DNA of 14,279 nt from Clostridium sp. CAG:557. GTDB lineage: Bacteria > Bacillota > Clostridia > Oscillospirales > Acutalibacteraceae. The notes below the pieces were generated by a model, which had not been told where the DNA came from, made no database searches, and worked only from the letters and a program-made list of their open reading frames with translations. The stretch lies in the NCBI GenBank assembly GCA_000435275.1, contig FR883869.1:130249-144527 (forward strand), read 5' to 3'. Of the stretch, positions 6,280-13,982 are shown piece by piece; position 1 is the first letter of the stretch, and each line of letters begins with the position of its first letter. Position numbers and translations under genes: made by a program.

Positions 6280-7540
6280 AAGTTTTTTCTATTCTAGATG
6301 TTCTAGAAATTGACAAAACTATCCCCATCTGCGCTAAAAGCATAACCAACGATGTTCCTCCATAGCTAAAAAATGGCAAGCTTATTCCTGTATTTGGAAT
6401 CGTGTTCGTAACAACAAATATGTTCAAAATCACCTGCAACCCAACCTGCGCGGTTAACCCTATTCCTAACAACGCTCCAAATTTGTCTTTTGCTCGCATA
6501 GAAATGATAATTCCTCGCCAAATAAGCATCGCAAACAAAATTAATATTATCAACGCACCAATAAACCCTAATTCTTCACATACTACCGAAAAAATAAAGT
6601 CATTTTGTGGCTCTGGAATATACAAATATTTTTGCCGCGATTGTCCTAATCCTAGGCCCCACAGGCCTCCCGAACCTATTGCGTAAAGGCCTTGTTTCGT
6701 TTGCCAAGTATCAACATTTGGATTACTTGTAAATGGGTCTAGCCACCCTTGAACTCGACCATTTGCGTACCCTAATTTATCAGTAAATAAAACTACGTAT
6801 CCGACCGCAGCCAATGCTATCGCCAAAACCATGCCAAACCATCGAAGTTTTACTCCACCTATATACAGCATACCACCGGCAAGCAAAACCACGATTATCA
6901 AGCAGGAAATATGCGGTTCTAGATACAATAAAAACGCTGTAAGCGCCAATATTATTCCATAAGGTAAAATCCCGTATTTAAATGTTCCCATTTTTTTGAA
7001 ATTTATCGAGATAAAATGTGCAAATGACAAAACTATCGCAAACTTAGTTATTTCTGATGCCTGAAATCCGATTGGTCCCAATGGAATCCACCGATGAACT
7101 CCGTTTACCATTGGCATAAACAAAACTACTACCAACAAAATAAATGACAACCCTAGCACAGGCACCGCAAATTTATGAAGATGATGATAATCGAAATAAG
7201 AAATCGCTATCATCGCGACAACTCCGATTACTGCCCAGATTAACTGGCTTCTTATAAAATAGTAGCTGTCACCATGTTTATAATAATATGCGTTGGGGTA
7301 AGACGCTGAAAATAGCATTATCAATCCGATTACAAGGATTGCCATATTTATAAAGAAAAATGGCATATCAAGTCCTGAGCGCATAGAAAAAACTTTAAAT
7401 TTTTTTCTTACTGGGTTTAACCTTTTAGACATAGAAAACAAACTTTTATTATTAATTACTCTATGTGATTTTTTATGTTTTTTTGCAATAGACTTATCTT
7501 TTTGATATCCTGAAGCACTTCTATTATAACTTTTATTCAT
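6278..7540 (-). CDS. ftsW: FtsW, septal peptidoglycan glycosyltransferase (SEDS family)
   Basis: FtsW is the SEDS glycosyltransferase that polymerises lipid II at the septum together with a class B PBP. The 420-residue protein has about ten membrane segments starting near residue 60. Conserved stretches include GVHRWIPLG near 147, FQASEITKFA near 159, GYANGRVQGWLDPF near 257 and PEPQNDFIFSVVCEELG (309-325), whose Asp314 sits in the conserved periplasmic loop. The C-terminal region has GISLPFFSYGGTS. The first 55 residues are an unusually long basic tail, rich in Lys and Ser, before the first membrane segment. AAGGAGG lies 5 bases upstream of the ATG. It follows mraY by 39 bases and is close to murG, so lipid II synthesis and its polymerisation are encoded together. 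Confidence 0.96.
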   Translation of the reverse strand: MNKSYNRSASGYQKDKSIAKKHKKSHRVINNKSLFSMSKRLNPVRKKFKVFSMRSGLDMPFFFINMAILVIGLIMLFSASYPNAYYYKHGDSYYFIRSQLIWAVIGVVAMIAISYFDYHHLHKFAVPVLGLSFILLVVVLFMPMVNGVHRWIPLGPIGFQASEITKFAIVLSFAHFISINFKKMGTFKYGILPYGIILALTAFLLYLEPHISCLIIVVLLAGGMLYIGGVKLRWFGMVLAIALAAVGYVVLFTDKLGYANGRVQGWLDPFTSNPNVDTWQTKQGLYAIGSGGLWGLGLGQSRQKYLYIPEPQNDFIFSVVCEELGFIGALIILILFAMLIWRGIIISMRAKDKFGALLGIGLTAQVGLQVILNIFVVTNTIPNTGISLPFFSYGGTSLVMLLAQMGIVLSISRTSRIEKT

Positions 7541-7579
7541 CTTACCCTCCTTAAAAAATTTTTCTTAATTTTTTTAATT

Positions 7580-8617
7580 TCAAAGTCCACACACGACGAG
7601 TACCGTGGCTAAAATTCCAAAAAACACGGTAATTACGTCAAAAACCAAGCAAAGTTTTGTTTCACTCCAGCCACATATTTCAAAGTGATGATGTAGCGGA
7701 CTCATTTTAAACAATCGTTTGCCTTTTGTCGCTTTAAAATAAGTTACTTGTAATATTACCGAAAACATTTCTAAAACATACATTATTCCAATTATCGGCA
7801 AAAGTATTGGCATATCCATTGTGAAAGCTATTGCACATATTAATCCACCCAAAAACAACGAACCTGTATCGCCCATAAACACTCTTGCCGGATGCATATT
7901 AAATATCAAAAATCCAAAACATCCACCTATTAGCGCTCCAGTAACTATGCTTAAATTCATCATGCTTAAAAAGCCCGCTATCAGCATAAAAAATATCGCT
8001 ACAAAAAATGTTATCGATGTACACAAACCATCAATTCCGTCAGTTAAATTCACCGCATTAACCATTCCTACTATCAACAGTGCTGCTATTGGCCAATAAA
8101 ATATTCCAAAATTCACTTTGCCAAAAAAAGGTATTATTGTCGATGTAGCATTACCGCCTTCCTGCAAAACTTCTGCGCAGTACAGTGACAGCAAGTATGA
8201 ACCTACTACCAAAAACTGCATTATTAATTTTTGCAATGCGGTTAGCCCCAAATTACGCTTTTTTACGACTTTTACATAATCGTCCAAAAAGCCTATCGCA
8301 CCGTATGTTAGCGCCATTAAAAGCCCGGATATGATTTTTAGCACCATAAGTGGCGGCTCTTGCAAACGCATATTTCCTTTTGCCGTCAAAAAATAATACA
8401 ACGGCATTACGGCTATAATTGACAGGTATATGCCTAAAATGAAAATTATCCCTCCCATTGTAGGCGTACCTTGTTTATTTTTGTGCCACGATGGACCAAT
8501 TTCTAATATAGTTTGCCCATATTTTAACTTATGAAGGTATGGTATGATTTTTTTGCCTGAAAAATACGTAACCAAGAATGAAATCATTGTCGATACTACT
8601 ACCCAAACGCTTGCCAC
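7580..8617 (-). CDS. mraY: MraY, phospho-MurNAc-pentapeptide transferase
   Basis: MraY transfers phospho-MurNAc-pentapeptide from UDP to undecaprenyl phosphate, making lipid I in the membrane. The 345-residue protein has about ten membrane segments. Signatures are GTPTMGGIIF near residue 50, the Asp pair at 112-113 (FLDDYVK), NLTDGIDG at 190-197, MGDTGS at 248-253 and the SPLHHHFE loop with three His at 309-311. The start is a GTG at 8617: GAGGTG at 8627-8632 lies 9 bases upstream. The longer in-frame start at 8641 is a TTG with no ribosome site, and using it would place the good ribosome site inside the coding region. It heads a tight group with ftsW and murG and has its own candidate promoter at 8674-8703. 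Confidence 0.96.
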   Translation of the reverse strand: MASVWVVVSTMISFLVTYFSGKKIIPYLHKLKYGQTILEIGPSWHKNKQGTPTMGGIIFILGIYLSIIAVMPLYYFLTAKGNMRLQEPPLMVLKIISGLLMALTYGAIGFLDDYVKVVKKRNLGLTALQKLIMQFLVVGSYLLSLYCAEVLQEGGNATSTIIPFFGKVNFGIFYWPIAALLIVGMVNAVNLTDGIDGLCTSITFFVAIFFMLIAGFLSMMNLSIVTGALIGGCFGFLIFNMHPARVFMGDTGSLFLGGLICAIAFTMDMPILLPIIGIMYVLEMFSVILQVTYFKATKGKRLFKMSPLHHHFEICGWSETKLCLVFDVITVFFGILATVLVVCGL

Positions 8618-8626
8618 GGTACTTTC

Positions 8627-8632
8627 CACCTC
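8627..8632 (-). promoter_or_regulatory. Ribosome binding site fixing a GTG start for mraY
   Basis: Minus-strand GAGGTG sits 9 bases before the GTG at 8617. No comparable site precedes the TTG at 8641. Confidence 0.65.
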
Positions 8633-8673
8633 TCTTGCCAAATTTACATTGAAAATTAACTACTCTAGTTTTA

Positions 8674-8703
8674 ATTATATCATACTTTAAATATTTTTTA
8701 CAA
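8674..8703 (-). promoter_or_regulatory. Internal promoter before mraY
   Basis: Minus-strand TTGTAA (8698-8703), an 18-base spacer and TATAAT (8674-8679) preceded by TGA, forming an extended -10 element. Transcription would start near 8667, about 50 bases before the mraY GTG. It would allow the mraY-ftsW-murG group to be transcribed apart from the upstream dcw genes. Confidence 0.6.
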
Positions 8704-8718
8704 AATAAAATTCGACTG

Positions 8719-10947
8719 TTAATCGCTGTGCTCCGAGTTGCTTTGAGAAAATATCAAAGTTATAACTGTTCCTGGTTTTACTTCAGTTCCCGCCACTATA
8801 CTCTGACTTGTGCAAACTGACCCAGAACTCGATAGTGATGCGCCTTTTATTGTAATATTTAATTTTGCCGCAGAGGCTTCTCTATTTGCCGCCGCTAATG
8901 TAAGCCCTGTAAACTTTGGCACAACAGATTTTTTACTTGTGCTGTCTTTATCCGTATACAAAACTATTGTTCCACCTTTAGGCATCTTAGTGGAAACATC
9001 TGGAATTTGTGCAATTACCGTATCTCCCGAACCATAAATAACTGGATTAAGTTGTAAATTTATTGCTTGATTTTTTGCTTGCGAAACTGATGAACCTACT
9101 AAAAATGGAACCGGTATATCAAGCTTTGCAACTTCTTCATCTGTGTATTTACGTTCTATACCTAAATATGGCAAAGCGTCCTGCATAACCTTTGCAAAAG
9201 TCGGCGCTGCCACCGCTGCTCCGTAATAACTCGGTCCTTTTGGAGTATCGTAATAAATAAGTAAAATATACTGTGGATTATCTGCTGGAGCTATTCCACA
9301 AAAGGACGCTATATAATCCATTCCACCCGGGCCACTGTTACCTATTTTTTGAGTTGTGCCAGTCTTTCCTCCAATTCTATAGCCCGGCACATAGCCATTT
9401 TTTGCACCTCCATCAATTGCGTTTTGCATTAATAATGCACAAATTCTTTTTGAAGTCTGCTCTGAAATAACTTGTCTTTTTTCTATTCTATCAAAACTTT
9501 TTACTATATTTCCATCACTGTCGATTATTTGTTTAACCACGTGCGGTTGAACTAAATGTCCTCCATTAGCTATTGCTGCTGCCGCAGTTACCATTTGCAT
9601 TGGCGTAATACTAAAGTTTTGTCCAAACGATGCAACTGCTAAGTCCATTGGTCCCATGCTTCCGTCCTTGCTGAAAAATATTCCGTTTGCTTCACCAGGT
9701 AAATCTATACCAGTTTTTTCTGTAAAACCAAATGCATGATAATATTTGTAAAATTTTTCTGGACCTATTTTTTGTCCTATTTGAATAAACGCAGGGTTGC
9801 AAGAATTACAAAAAGCTCTTTCAAAAAGTTGGGTTCCGTGCCCACCATGTTTGTGGCACTTTATTGGGCGAGCACCTTGAAATGGAACAAAACTCCCGGT
9901 ACAATTAAAAACCGTTTTTTCGTCGATTAAATTCTCTTCGAATGCCATAGCTGTGGTAATTTGCTTATAAACCGAACCCGGCATATATGTATCGTTTACA
10001 AGTTTATTTCTCCACTGTGCCTCGAGCACTTCCGCTTTTGCTTTTGAGCGTTCTTCTTCAGGCAATGATTCAATCTGCTCTTTTACCGTTGCATCCGCAA
10101 TCTCAAACGGTTTGTTCAAGTCGTAACCGCCTTTTACCGCCATTCCAACTATCTCGCCAGTATTTACGTTCATCATAATTGCACCGGCCCTGTTCATGAC
10201 CTTATTATTGGCGATTCCTTCTTCTAACCCTTTTTCCAAAAAGTGCTGAATCACTTCATCTATTGACAAAACCAAGCTATTCCCATTTTGTGCAGGGATC
10301 ATTTTTTCATAGTCGAAAGGCATATCTGTTCCTAATGCATTTCTGGCTGTAACCAGTCTTCCCGCTTGGCCAGTTAAATATTCATTATAATAGCTTTCTA
10401 GACCAGATAACCCCTGGCTATCTGTTCCTGTAAAGCCTATTACACAAGATGCGAAATCTCCATATGGATAATACCTTTTGTAATCTTCTACTAAACGAAT
10501 TCCGGTAGTTATTTTATTTTCTTTTTGAAATTCTACAATTTTGTCCTTTATATCACTTTCAACTTTTCGTTTTACAACCGTATAAAATGATTTTTTCTTT
10601 GCTTTTTCCAAAATTTCATTTTTGTCCATGTCGAGTATTGACGACAGCCCTGTAGCAATTTTTTCACGGACTGCATCATCTTTCAAATAAGCTGACTCCA
10701 AAACCACCGTCCAAACTGTAGCACTTTGAGCCAAAGGTTTCATATTACAGTCGTAAATCGTGCCTCTTTGTGCATTTATTTTTGTATCTTTAAGCTGCTG
10801 CTCCGCGGCCATTTGTTGCAAACCTTCACCCTGAACCAGCTGTAACTGTATTAGTCGAAAAATAATTACTCCGAACCCTACAACAATAAGCGCTGCTAAT
10901 ACGAAAATTGATCTTCGCCACATTCTGATAGTGGTTCCTTTTGCCAT
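8719..10947 (-). CDS. ftsI: Class B penicillin-binding protein (FtsI/PBP2B/SpoVD type) with two PASTA domains
   Basis: This 742-residue transpeptidase cross-links septal peptidoglycan. It has a single N-terminal membrane anchor (about residues 12-35), a PBP dimerisation domain (about 55-215, with RGTIYDCNMKPLA at 61-73), and a transpeptidase domain with the active-site S325-V-Y-K328 tetrad, S382-C-N384 and K528-T-G530. Two C-terminal PASTA domains follow (about 611-666 and 675-734). GGAGGAG lies 7 bases upstream of the ATG. Two PASTA repeats recall the vegetative PBP2B of Bacillus; the sporulation paralogue SpoVD usually has one. As only one such gene is in this cluster, vegetative division is the likelier role, but SpoVD cannot be excluded. 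FtsL (upstream) and FtsW (downstream) are its expected partners. Confidence 0.94.
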   Translation of the reverse strand: MAKGTTIRMWRRSIFVLAALIVVGFGVIIFRLIQLQLVQGEGLQQMAAEQQLKDTKINAQRGTIYDCNMKPLAQSATVWTVVLESAYLKDDAVREKIATGLSSILDMDKNEILEKAKKKSFYTVVKRKVESDIKDKIVEFQKENKITTGIRLVEDYKRYYPYGDFASCVIGFTGTDSQGLSGLESYYNEYLTGQAGRLVTARNALGTDMPFDYEKMIPAQNGNSLVLSIDEVIQHFLEKGLEEGIANNKVMNRAGAIMMNVNTGEIVGMAVKGGYDLNKPFEIADATVKEQIESLPEEERSKAKAEVLEAQWRNKLVNDTYMPGSVYKQITTAMAFEENLIDEKTVFNCTGSFVPFQGARPIKCHKHGGHGTQLFERAFCNSCNPAFIQIGQKIGPEKFYKYYHAFGFTEKTGIDLPGEANGIFFSKDGSMGPMDLAVASFGQNFSITPMQMVTAAAAIANGGHLVQPHVVKQIIDSDGNIVKSFDRIEKRQVISEQTSKRICALLMQNAIDGGAKNGYVPGYRIGGKTGTTQKIGNSGPGGMDYIASFCGIAPADNPQYILLIYYDTPKGPSYYGAAVAAPTFAKVMQDALPYLGIERKYTDEEVAKLDIPVPFLVGSSVSQAKNQAINLQLNPVIYGSGDTVIAQIPDVSTKMPKGGTIVLYTDKDSTSKKSVVPKFTGLTLAAANREASAAKLNITIKGASLSSSGSVCTSQSIVAGTEVKPGTVITLIFSQSNSEHSD

Positions 10948-10972
10948 AACTTTGCTCCTCCATAAACATCAT

Positions 10973-11000
10973 GAGAGTCAAGACTTATATCTTAACTCTC
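10973..11000. repeat. Inverted repeat in the PBP leader
   Basis: An 11-base stem with one mismatch, GAGAGTCAAGA (10973-10983) and TCTTAACTCTC (10990-11000), with a 6-base loop. It has no following T run and lies about 25 bases before the PBP start, so it is not a terminator. It may be a leader hairpin or processing site. Confidence 0.5.
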
Positions 11001-11023
11001 TCTCATAATATCTATTTAGCTAA

Positions 11024-11050
11024 AATTTATCTTATTCCCACAAGTGTCAA
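11024..11050 (-). promoter_or_regulatory. Weak candidate promoter between ftsL and the PBP gene
   Basis: Minus-strand perfect -35 TTGACA (11045-11050) with TAAATT (11024-11029) after a 15-base spacer, which is short. The -35 box is convincing, the -10 box is not. Confidence 0.3.
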
Positions 11051-11067
11051 AAAATTATTTATGTGCT

Positions 11068-11505
11068 TTATCTACTTTGAATTATCTCTGCTTTATCGCC
11101 AGATTCTAAACTGAAGTACTCTACTTGACTTGGGTTTGTTTGTTCCATTGATAAATCATTTTTGGCGTGATATGTAACTTTTTCTGGAGAAAACTTTTCT
11201 TTAACTTTCATTTGTAGCTGTGTATTTTCACTTTTACTTTCCTCAAGTTGTTTTTCTACCTTACTCATTTTATCTGTAATTTCTGTTAGTTGCACTTGAT
11301 TAAAAAGTATTGTCCCGACGATAGCAACACTAAGCGAAAATGTCAGCGCAGTAAATAAAACTGTTATTACATTTGACTTATTTTTTTTATTTATCTTCGC
11401 ATTTCTTTCCGGCAGTTCTACAATATTGTTCTTTCTTTCATCAATATATTTACGTTCTTCAAATACAGATATATCATAAGCCGTATTTCTCTCTCCCAAA
11501 GCCAT
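11068..11505 (-). CDS. ftsL: FtsL-like septum protein
   Basis: This 145-residue bitopic protein has a charged cytoplasmic tail (residues 1-42) ending in a Lys/Asn-rich stretch, one membrane segment (about 44-70) and a short extracellular coiled coil (about 72-110, rich in Glu, Lys and Gln with heptad-like Leu/Met/Val spacing). The FSPEKVTYHAKNDLSM segment after it is the usual FtsL landmark leading to a short C-terminal tail. FtsL binds DivIB and DivIC and activates FtsW and the PBP. Sequence conservation in this family is poor, so the call rests on size, architecture and the position between rsmH and the PBP gene. AGGAG lies 8 bases before the ATG. It follows rsmH by 24 bases. Confidence 0.87.
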   Translation of the reverse strand: MALGERNTAYDISVFEERKYIDERKNNIVELPERNAKINKKNKSNVITVLFTALTFSLSVAIVGTILFNQVQLTEITDKMSKVEKQLEESKSENTQLQMKVKEKFSPEKVTYHAKNDLSMEQTNPSQVEYFSLESGDKAEIIQSR

Positions 11506-11529
11506 TTTATCAACTCCTATTTATCTACG

Positions 11530-12456
11530 CTAAAGCTTTTCACAAATTCTAAGTTTTGCACTTCTACTTCTGGGATTTTCATTTACTTCACGAGGTGAAG
11601 CCTCTATCACTTTTTTGTTTATCAATTTTGCCTGCGGCTTTTTATGGCATACACAAATTGGAAATTCCGGTGGACAAGTGCAACCCTCGCACCAAGCTGC
11701 CATTTTCTTTTTAACAAGCCTGTCCTCCAGAGAATGAAAAGTAATTACCGCTAATCTGCCGCCTGGCTTTAGTATTGAAAAAGCTGCATCTAAGCCAGTT
11801 GTCAACACATCAAGTTCATTGTTTACAGCAATCCTCAGTGCTTGAAAAGTCTTCCTTGCTGGGTGCCCACCATCTCGCTTAAATTTCGCTGGTATCGCTG
11901 ATTTTATAACTTCTGATAAATGCCCAGTTGTTTTAATCGGCGAATTTTCTCTTTCTTTGACAATGGCAAGAGCAATATTTTTGGCAAACTTTTCTTCGCT
12001 GTAAGTGCTTATAATTTTCGCCAACTCCTGCCACGACAATCCGTTAACCAAATCTGCCGCACTCTTCCCTTCCTGGCTCATTCTCATGTCCAATGGTGCA
12101 TCGTATCTATAAGAAAAACCTCGCCCCGGCGTATCGAATTGGTGAGAAGAAACACCTATATCAAGCAATATTCCGTTTACCGCATCAATCGACAAACCTT
12201 TCACAATCTTGTCCATATTTGAAAAATTATCTTGAACTAAAATTGAGTTTTTGTACGGCGATAATTTCTTTTTTAAAAATTCAATTGCATCCGGGTCCTG
12301 GTCGATTGACACTAACTTACCTGACTTCAGTCTTTTTAAAATCGCTTCTGAATGACTTCCTCCACCTGCAGTCCCGTCTATGTAAATCCCTGACTCATCT
12401 ATCGCAAGCCCGTCAATTGCCTCCGACAGCAAAACTGGTATGTGTGAAAAATTCAT
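11530..12456 (-). CDS. rsmH: RsmH (MraW), 16S rRNA C1402 N4-methyltransferase
   Basis: RsmH methylates N4 of C1402 in the decoding centre of 16S rRNA using S-adenosylmethionine. The 308-residue protein opens with HIPVLLSEAI. It has the methyltransferase motif DGTAGGGSH at 27-35, the acidic strand end SIDQDPDAI, ILLDIGVSSHQ with the following GRGFSYR, and VITFHSLEDRLVK near the C-terminus. Last comes the Cys-rich CEGCTCPPEFPICVC stretch and the conserved NPRSRSAKLR tail. An ATG at 12456 has AAAGGA 10 bases upstream; the longer TTG start at 12465 lies one base from that site and is unlikely. It follows mraZ by 17 bases as the second gene of the cluster. Confidence 0.97.
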   Translation of the reverse strand: MNFSHIPVLLSEAIDGLAIDESGIYIDGTAGGGSHSEAILKRLKSGKLVSIDQDPDAIEFLKKKLSPYKNSILVQDNFSNMDKIVKGLSIDAVNGILLDIGVSSHQFDTPGRGFSYRYDAPLDMRMSQEGKSAADLVNGLSWQELAKIISTYSEEKFAKNIALAIVKERENSPIKTTGHLSEVIKSAIPAKFKRDGGHPARKTFQALRIAVNNELDVLTTGLDAAFSILKPGGRLAVITFHSLEDRLVKKKMAAWCEGCTCPPEFPICVCHKKPQAKLINKKVIEASPREVNENPRSRSAKLRICEKL

Positions 12457-12466
12457 CTGCCGCAAG

Positions 12467-12472
12467 TCCTTT
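12467..12472 (-). promoter_or_regulatory. Ribosome binding site fixing the rsmH start
   Basis: Minus-strand AAAGGA is 10 bases before the ATG at 12456 and only one base from the alternative TTG at 12465. Confidence 0.6.
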
Positions 12473-12473
12473 C

Positions 12474-12893
12474 TTATAAATCAAGCATGTCCATGGCTTC
12501 CTCAATATTTTCCTGTGTCAGTTCAGAGTTAAATTCAGCCCACTTGCTGCTGTTCCAAATTTCCACTCTGCTCGACGTTCCAATAAAAGTGACTTCTTTG
12601 TCGAGTTTTGCATATTCTCTCAGCTGAGTTGGTATTAAAATTCTGCCTTGCTTGTCCGGCACAACTTCTGCTGCACCAGAAAAGAAAAATCTTTGAAGCC
12701 CTCTCGCTTTAGAAATAGGCAAAGTTTTTATCTTGTCAATCATCCTGTTCCATTCATCTTGTGGCAAAACAAACAAACAATTATCTAGTCCTTTAGTAAT
12801 GTAAAAAAGCGCACCTAAGTCGTCGCGGAACTTTGCCGGAACCGCAACTCTGCCCTTTAAATCAATATTATGTTGGTACTCTCCTATCAACAT
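12474..12893 (-). CDS. mraZ: MraZ, transcriptional regulator of the dcw cluster
   Basis: This 139-residue protein is close to the usual length of about 143. It has two AbrB/SpoVT-like half domains, each with the D-x3-R motif: DLKGRVAVPAKFRDDL at 11-26 and PDKQGRILIPTQLREYA near 79-95. MraZ assembles into rings and binds tandem short repeats before its own gene, controlling the dcw operon. GGAGGG lies 6 bases upstream of the ATG. It is the first gene after the main promoter, and four boxes of the expected type lie in its leader at 12930-12967, supporting autoregulation. Confidence 0.97.
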   Translation of the reverse strand: MLIGEYQHNIDLKGRVAVPAKFRDDLGALFYITKGLDNCLFVLPQDEWNRMIDKIKTLPISKARGLQRFFFSGAAEVVPDKQGRILIPTQLREYAKLDKEVTFIGTSSRVEIWNSSKWAEFNSELTQENIEEAMDMLDL

Positions 12894-12929
12894 AAAAGAC
12901 CCTCCAAAAGTTAGAAAAAAGCAAAATCA

Positions 12930-12967
12930 CACCACTTCTTTCTACTTTACACCACTTTTCACCACTT
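12930..12967 (-). promoter_or_regulatory. MraZ operator: four boxes at 10-base period
   Basis: On the minus strand AAGTGGTG occurs at 12960-12967, 12950-12957 and 12930-12937, with a degenerate copy AAGTAGAA at 12940-12947. The period is exactly 10 bases, one helical turn. MraZ is known to bind tandem repeats of this kind (TGGGN in E. coli, AAAGTGG-type in Mollicutes). The boxes lie just downstream of the predicted transcription start. Confidence 0.88.
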
Positions 12968-12976
12968 GATATTTCT

Positions 12977-13005
12977 ATTATAATATACATATTTTCAAAA
13001 TGCAA
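12977..13005 (-). promoter_or_regulatory. Main dcw operon promoter
   Basis: Minus-strand TTGCAT (13000-13005), a 17-base spacer and a perfect TATAAT (12977-12982). The start is expected near 12970, immediately before the MraZ boxes, with a leader of about 77 bases to mraZ. Confidence 0.8.
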
Positions 13006-13109
13006 GCATTTGTGTAATTTTTTTTTGCTAATTAAAAGAAAATATTGTATATTATGTTTATCCGCCAAAGTTAATATTCTATAAAAGAATTATTTTTATT
13101 TTGTTTATA

Positions 13110-13166
13110 TTGCTATTATGTCGCAATCTCATGCGAACAAATCAGTAAACTTCTACTTAATAGCAA
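13110..13166. repeat. Nested inverted repeats between mraZ and ttcA
   Basis: The outer arms TTGCTATTA (13110-13118) and TAATAGCAA (13158-13166) are perfect 9-base complements. Inside them TCGCA (13121-13125) and TGCGA (13132-13136) form a second pair with a 6-base gap. No T run follows on either strand, so a terminator is unlikely. It lies just upstream of the ttcA promoter and may be an operator. The rest of the 348-base mraZ-ttcA interval holds only the two promoters and the MraZ boxes. Confidence 0.45.
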
Positions 13167-13201
13167 AAAAGCATTATAATATTTTGTTACTTTAAAAAAT
13201 G

Positions 13202-13210
13202 TGTTATAAT
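13202..13210 (+). promoter_or_regulatory. Extended -10 promoter of ttcA
   Basis: TGTTATAAT matches an extended -10 (TGn plus a perfect TATAAT). Only a weak T-rich -35 (around 13182-13189) lies upstream. Transcription would start near 13217, leaving a leader of about 25 bases with the ribosome site in it. Confidence 0.6.
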
Positions 13211-13241
13211 TTAAATAAATTTGCAAAAGGAGATATCTTTA

Positions 13242-13964
13242 ATGCACAATCTAATTGGTAAAGTTCGCTCTGCAATAGATTCTTACAAAATGATTAGCGA
13301 AAATGACAAAATTGCTGTTTGCCTCTCCGGTGGAAAAGATTCAGTTTTTCTTTTATATGCTTTAAACCAAATTAAAGCTTACTATACTAAAAAATTCAAT
13401 TTAGCTGCTATAACAATTGACCCTTGTTTTGATAATATTTATGCGGATTACTCTAAAATAGAAAAATTATGTGCTCAATTAAACATAAATTATGTAATTA
13501 AACGAACACAGCTTGGCAATTTGATTTTTAATGTGAGAAAAGAAAAAAATCCATGCAGTCTTTGCGCAAGAATGCGCCGAGGAATGCTGCATGATTTAGC
13601 AAATGAACTAAATTGTAATAAAATTGCATTAGGCCATAACTTGGAAGACTGTGTCGAAACTTTTTTTATGAATCTTTTAAACTGTGGCACTATTGATTGT
13701 TTTTCCCCTGTAACTTATCTCTCCAGAAAAGATTTACATGCAATTCGTCCACTCATTTTCTGCGAAGAGTCTAAAATATTTTCATTTGTAAATCGAAAAA
13801 ATCTTCCTATTGTTGAAAGCCGTTGTCCTGCTAACTTTAACACCAATCGGCAGACAACAAAAAAACTCATTTTTAAACTTGAAAAAAAATATCCAAACCT
13901 AAGAAAAAAAATCATTGGTGCACTCAAACGAGCAAAAATTTCAGGTTGGGACGAATATTTTTAA
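13242..13964 (+). CDS. ttcA: TtcA-like tRNA 2-thiolation protein
   Basis: The 240-residue protein is a PP-loop ATPase of the TtcA/TilS superfamily. The ATP-binding SGGKDS is at residues 29-34. A C-x2-C pair lies at Cys105 and Cys108 (CSLCARMRRG), with a third cysteine at Cys195 (SRCPANFNTNRQ); in TtcA, which makes 2-thiocytidine at tRNA position 32, the corresponding three hold a 4Fe-4S cluster. GHNLEDCVETFFMN (131-144) corresponds to the TtcA GHHRDD helix but reads HNLED. The length is somewhat below E. coli TtcA. The start is the ATG at 13242, with AAAGGAG 9 bases upstream; a TTG at 13221 has no site. It precedes two tRNA genes that have their own promoter. The related TtuA cannot be fully excluded, though it usually carries extra zinc-finger cysteines not seen here. 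Confidence 0.85.
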   Translation: MHNLIGKVRSAIDSYKMISENDKIAVCLSGGKDSVFLLYALNQIKAYYTKKFNLAAITIDPCFDNIYADYSKIEKLCAQLNINYVIKRTQLGNLIFNVRKEKNPCSLCARMRRGMLHDLANELNCNKIALGHNLEDCVETFFMNLLNCGTIDCFSPVTYLSRKDLHAIRPLIFCEESKIFSFVNRKNLPIVESRCPANFNTNRQTTKKLIFKLEKKYPNLRKKIIGALKRAKISGWDEYF

Positions 13965-13982
13965 AATAAACGCAAAAAAGAG

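Noticed and set aside
10973..11000. Possible terminator between ftsL and the PBP gene
   Set aside because: The stem is not followed by a T run on the leftward strand and stopping there would cut off the rest of the cluster.
12093..12479. 128-codon plus-strand open frame inside rsmH
   Set aside because: Antisense shadow of the well-conserved rsmH gene.
12868..13068. 66-codon minus-strand open frame over the mraZ leader
   Set aside because: It covers the dcw promoter and MraZ boxes and overlaps the mraZ start in another frame; no ribosome site.
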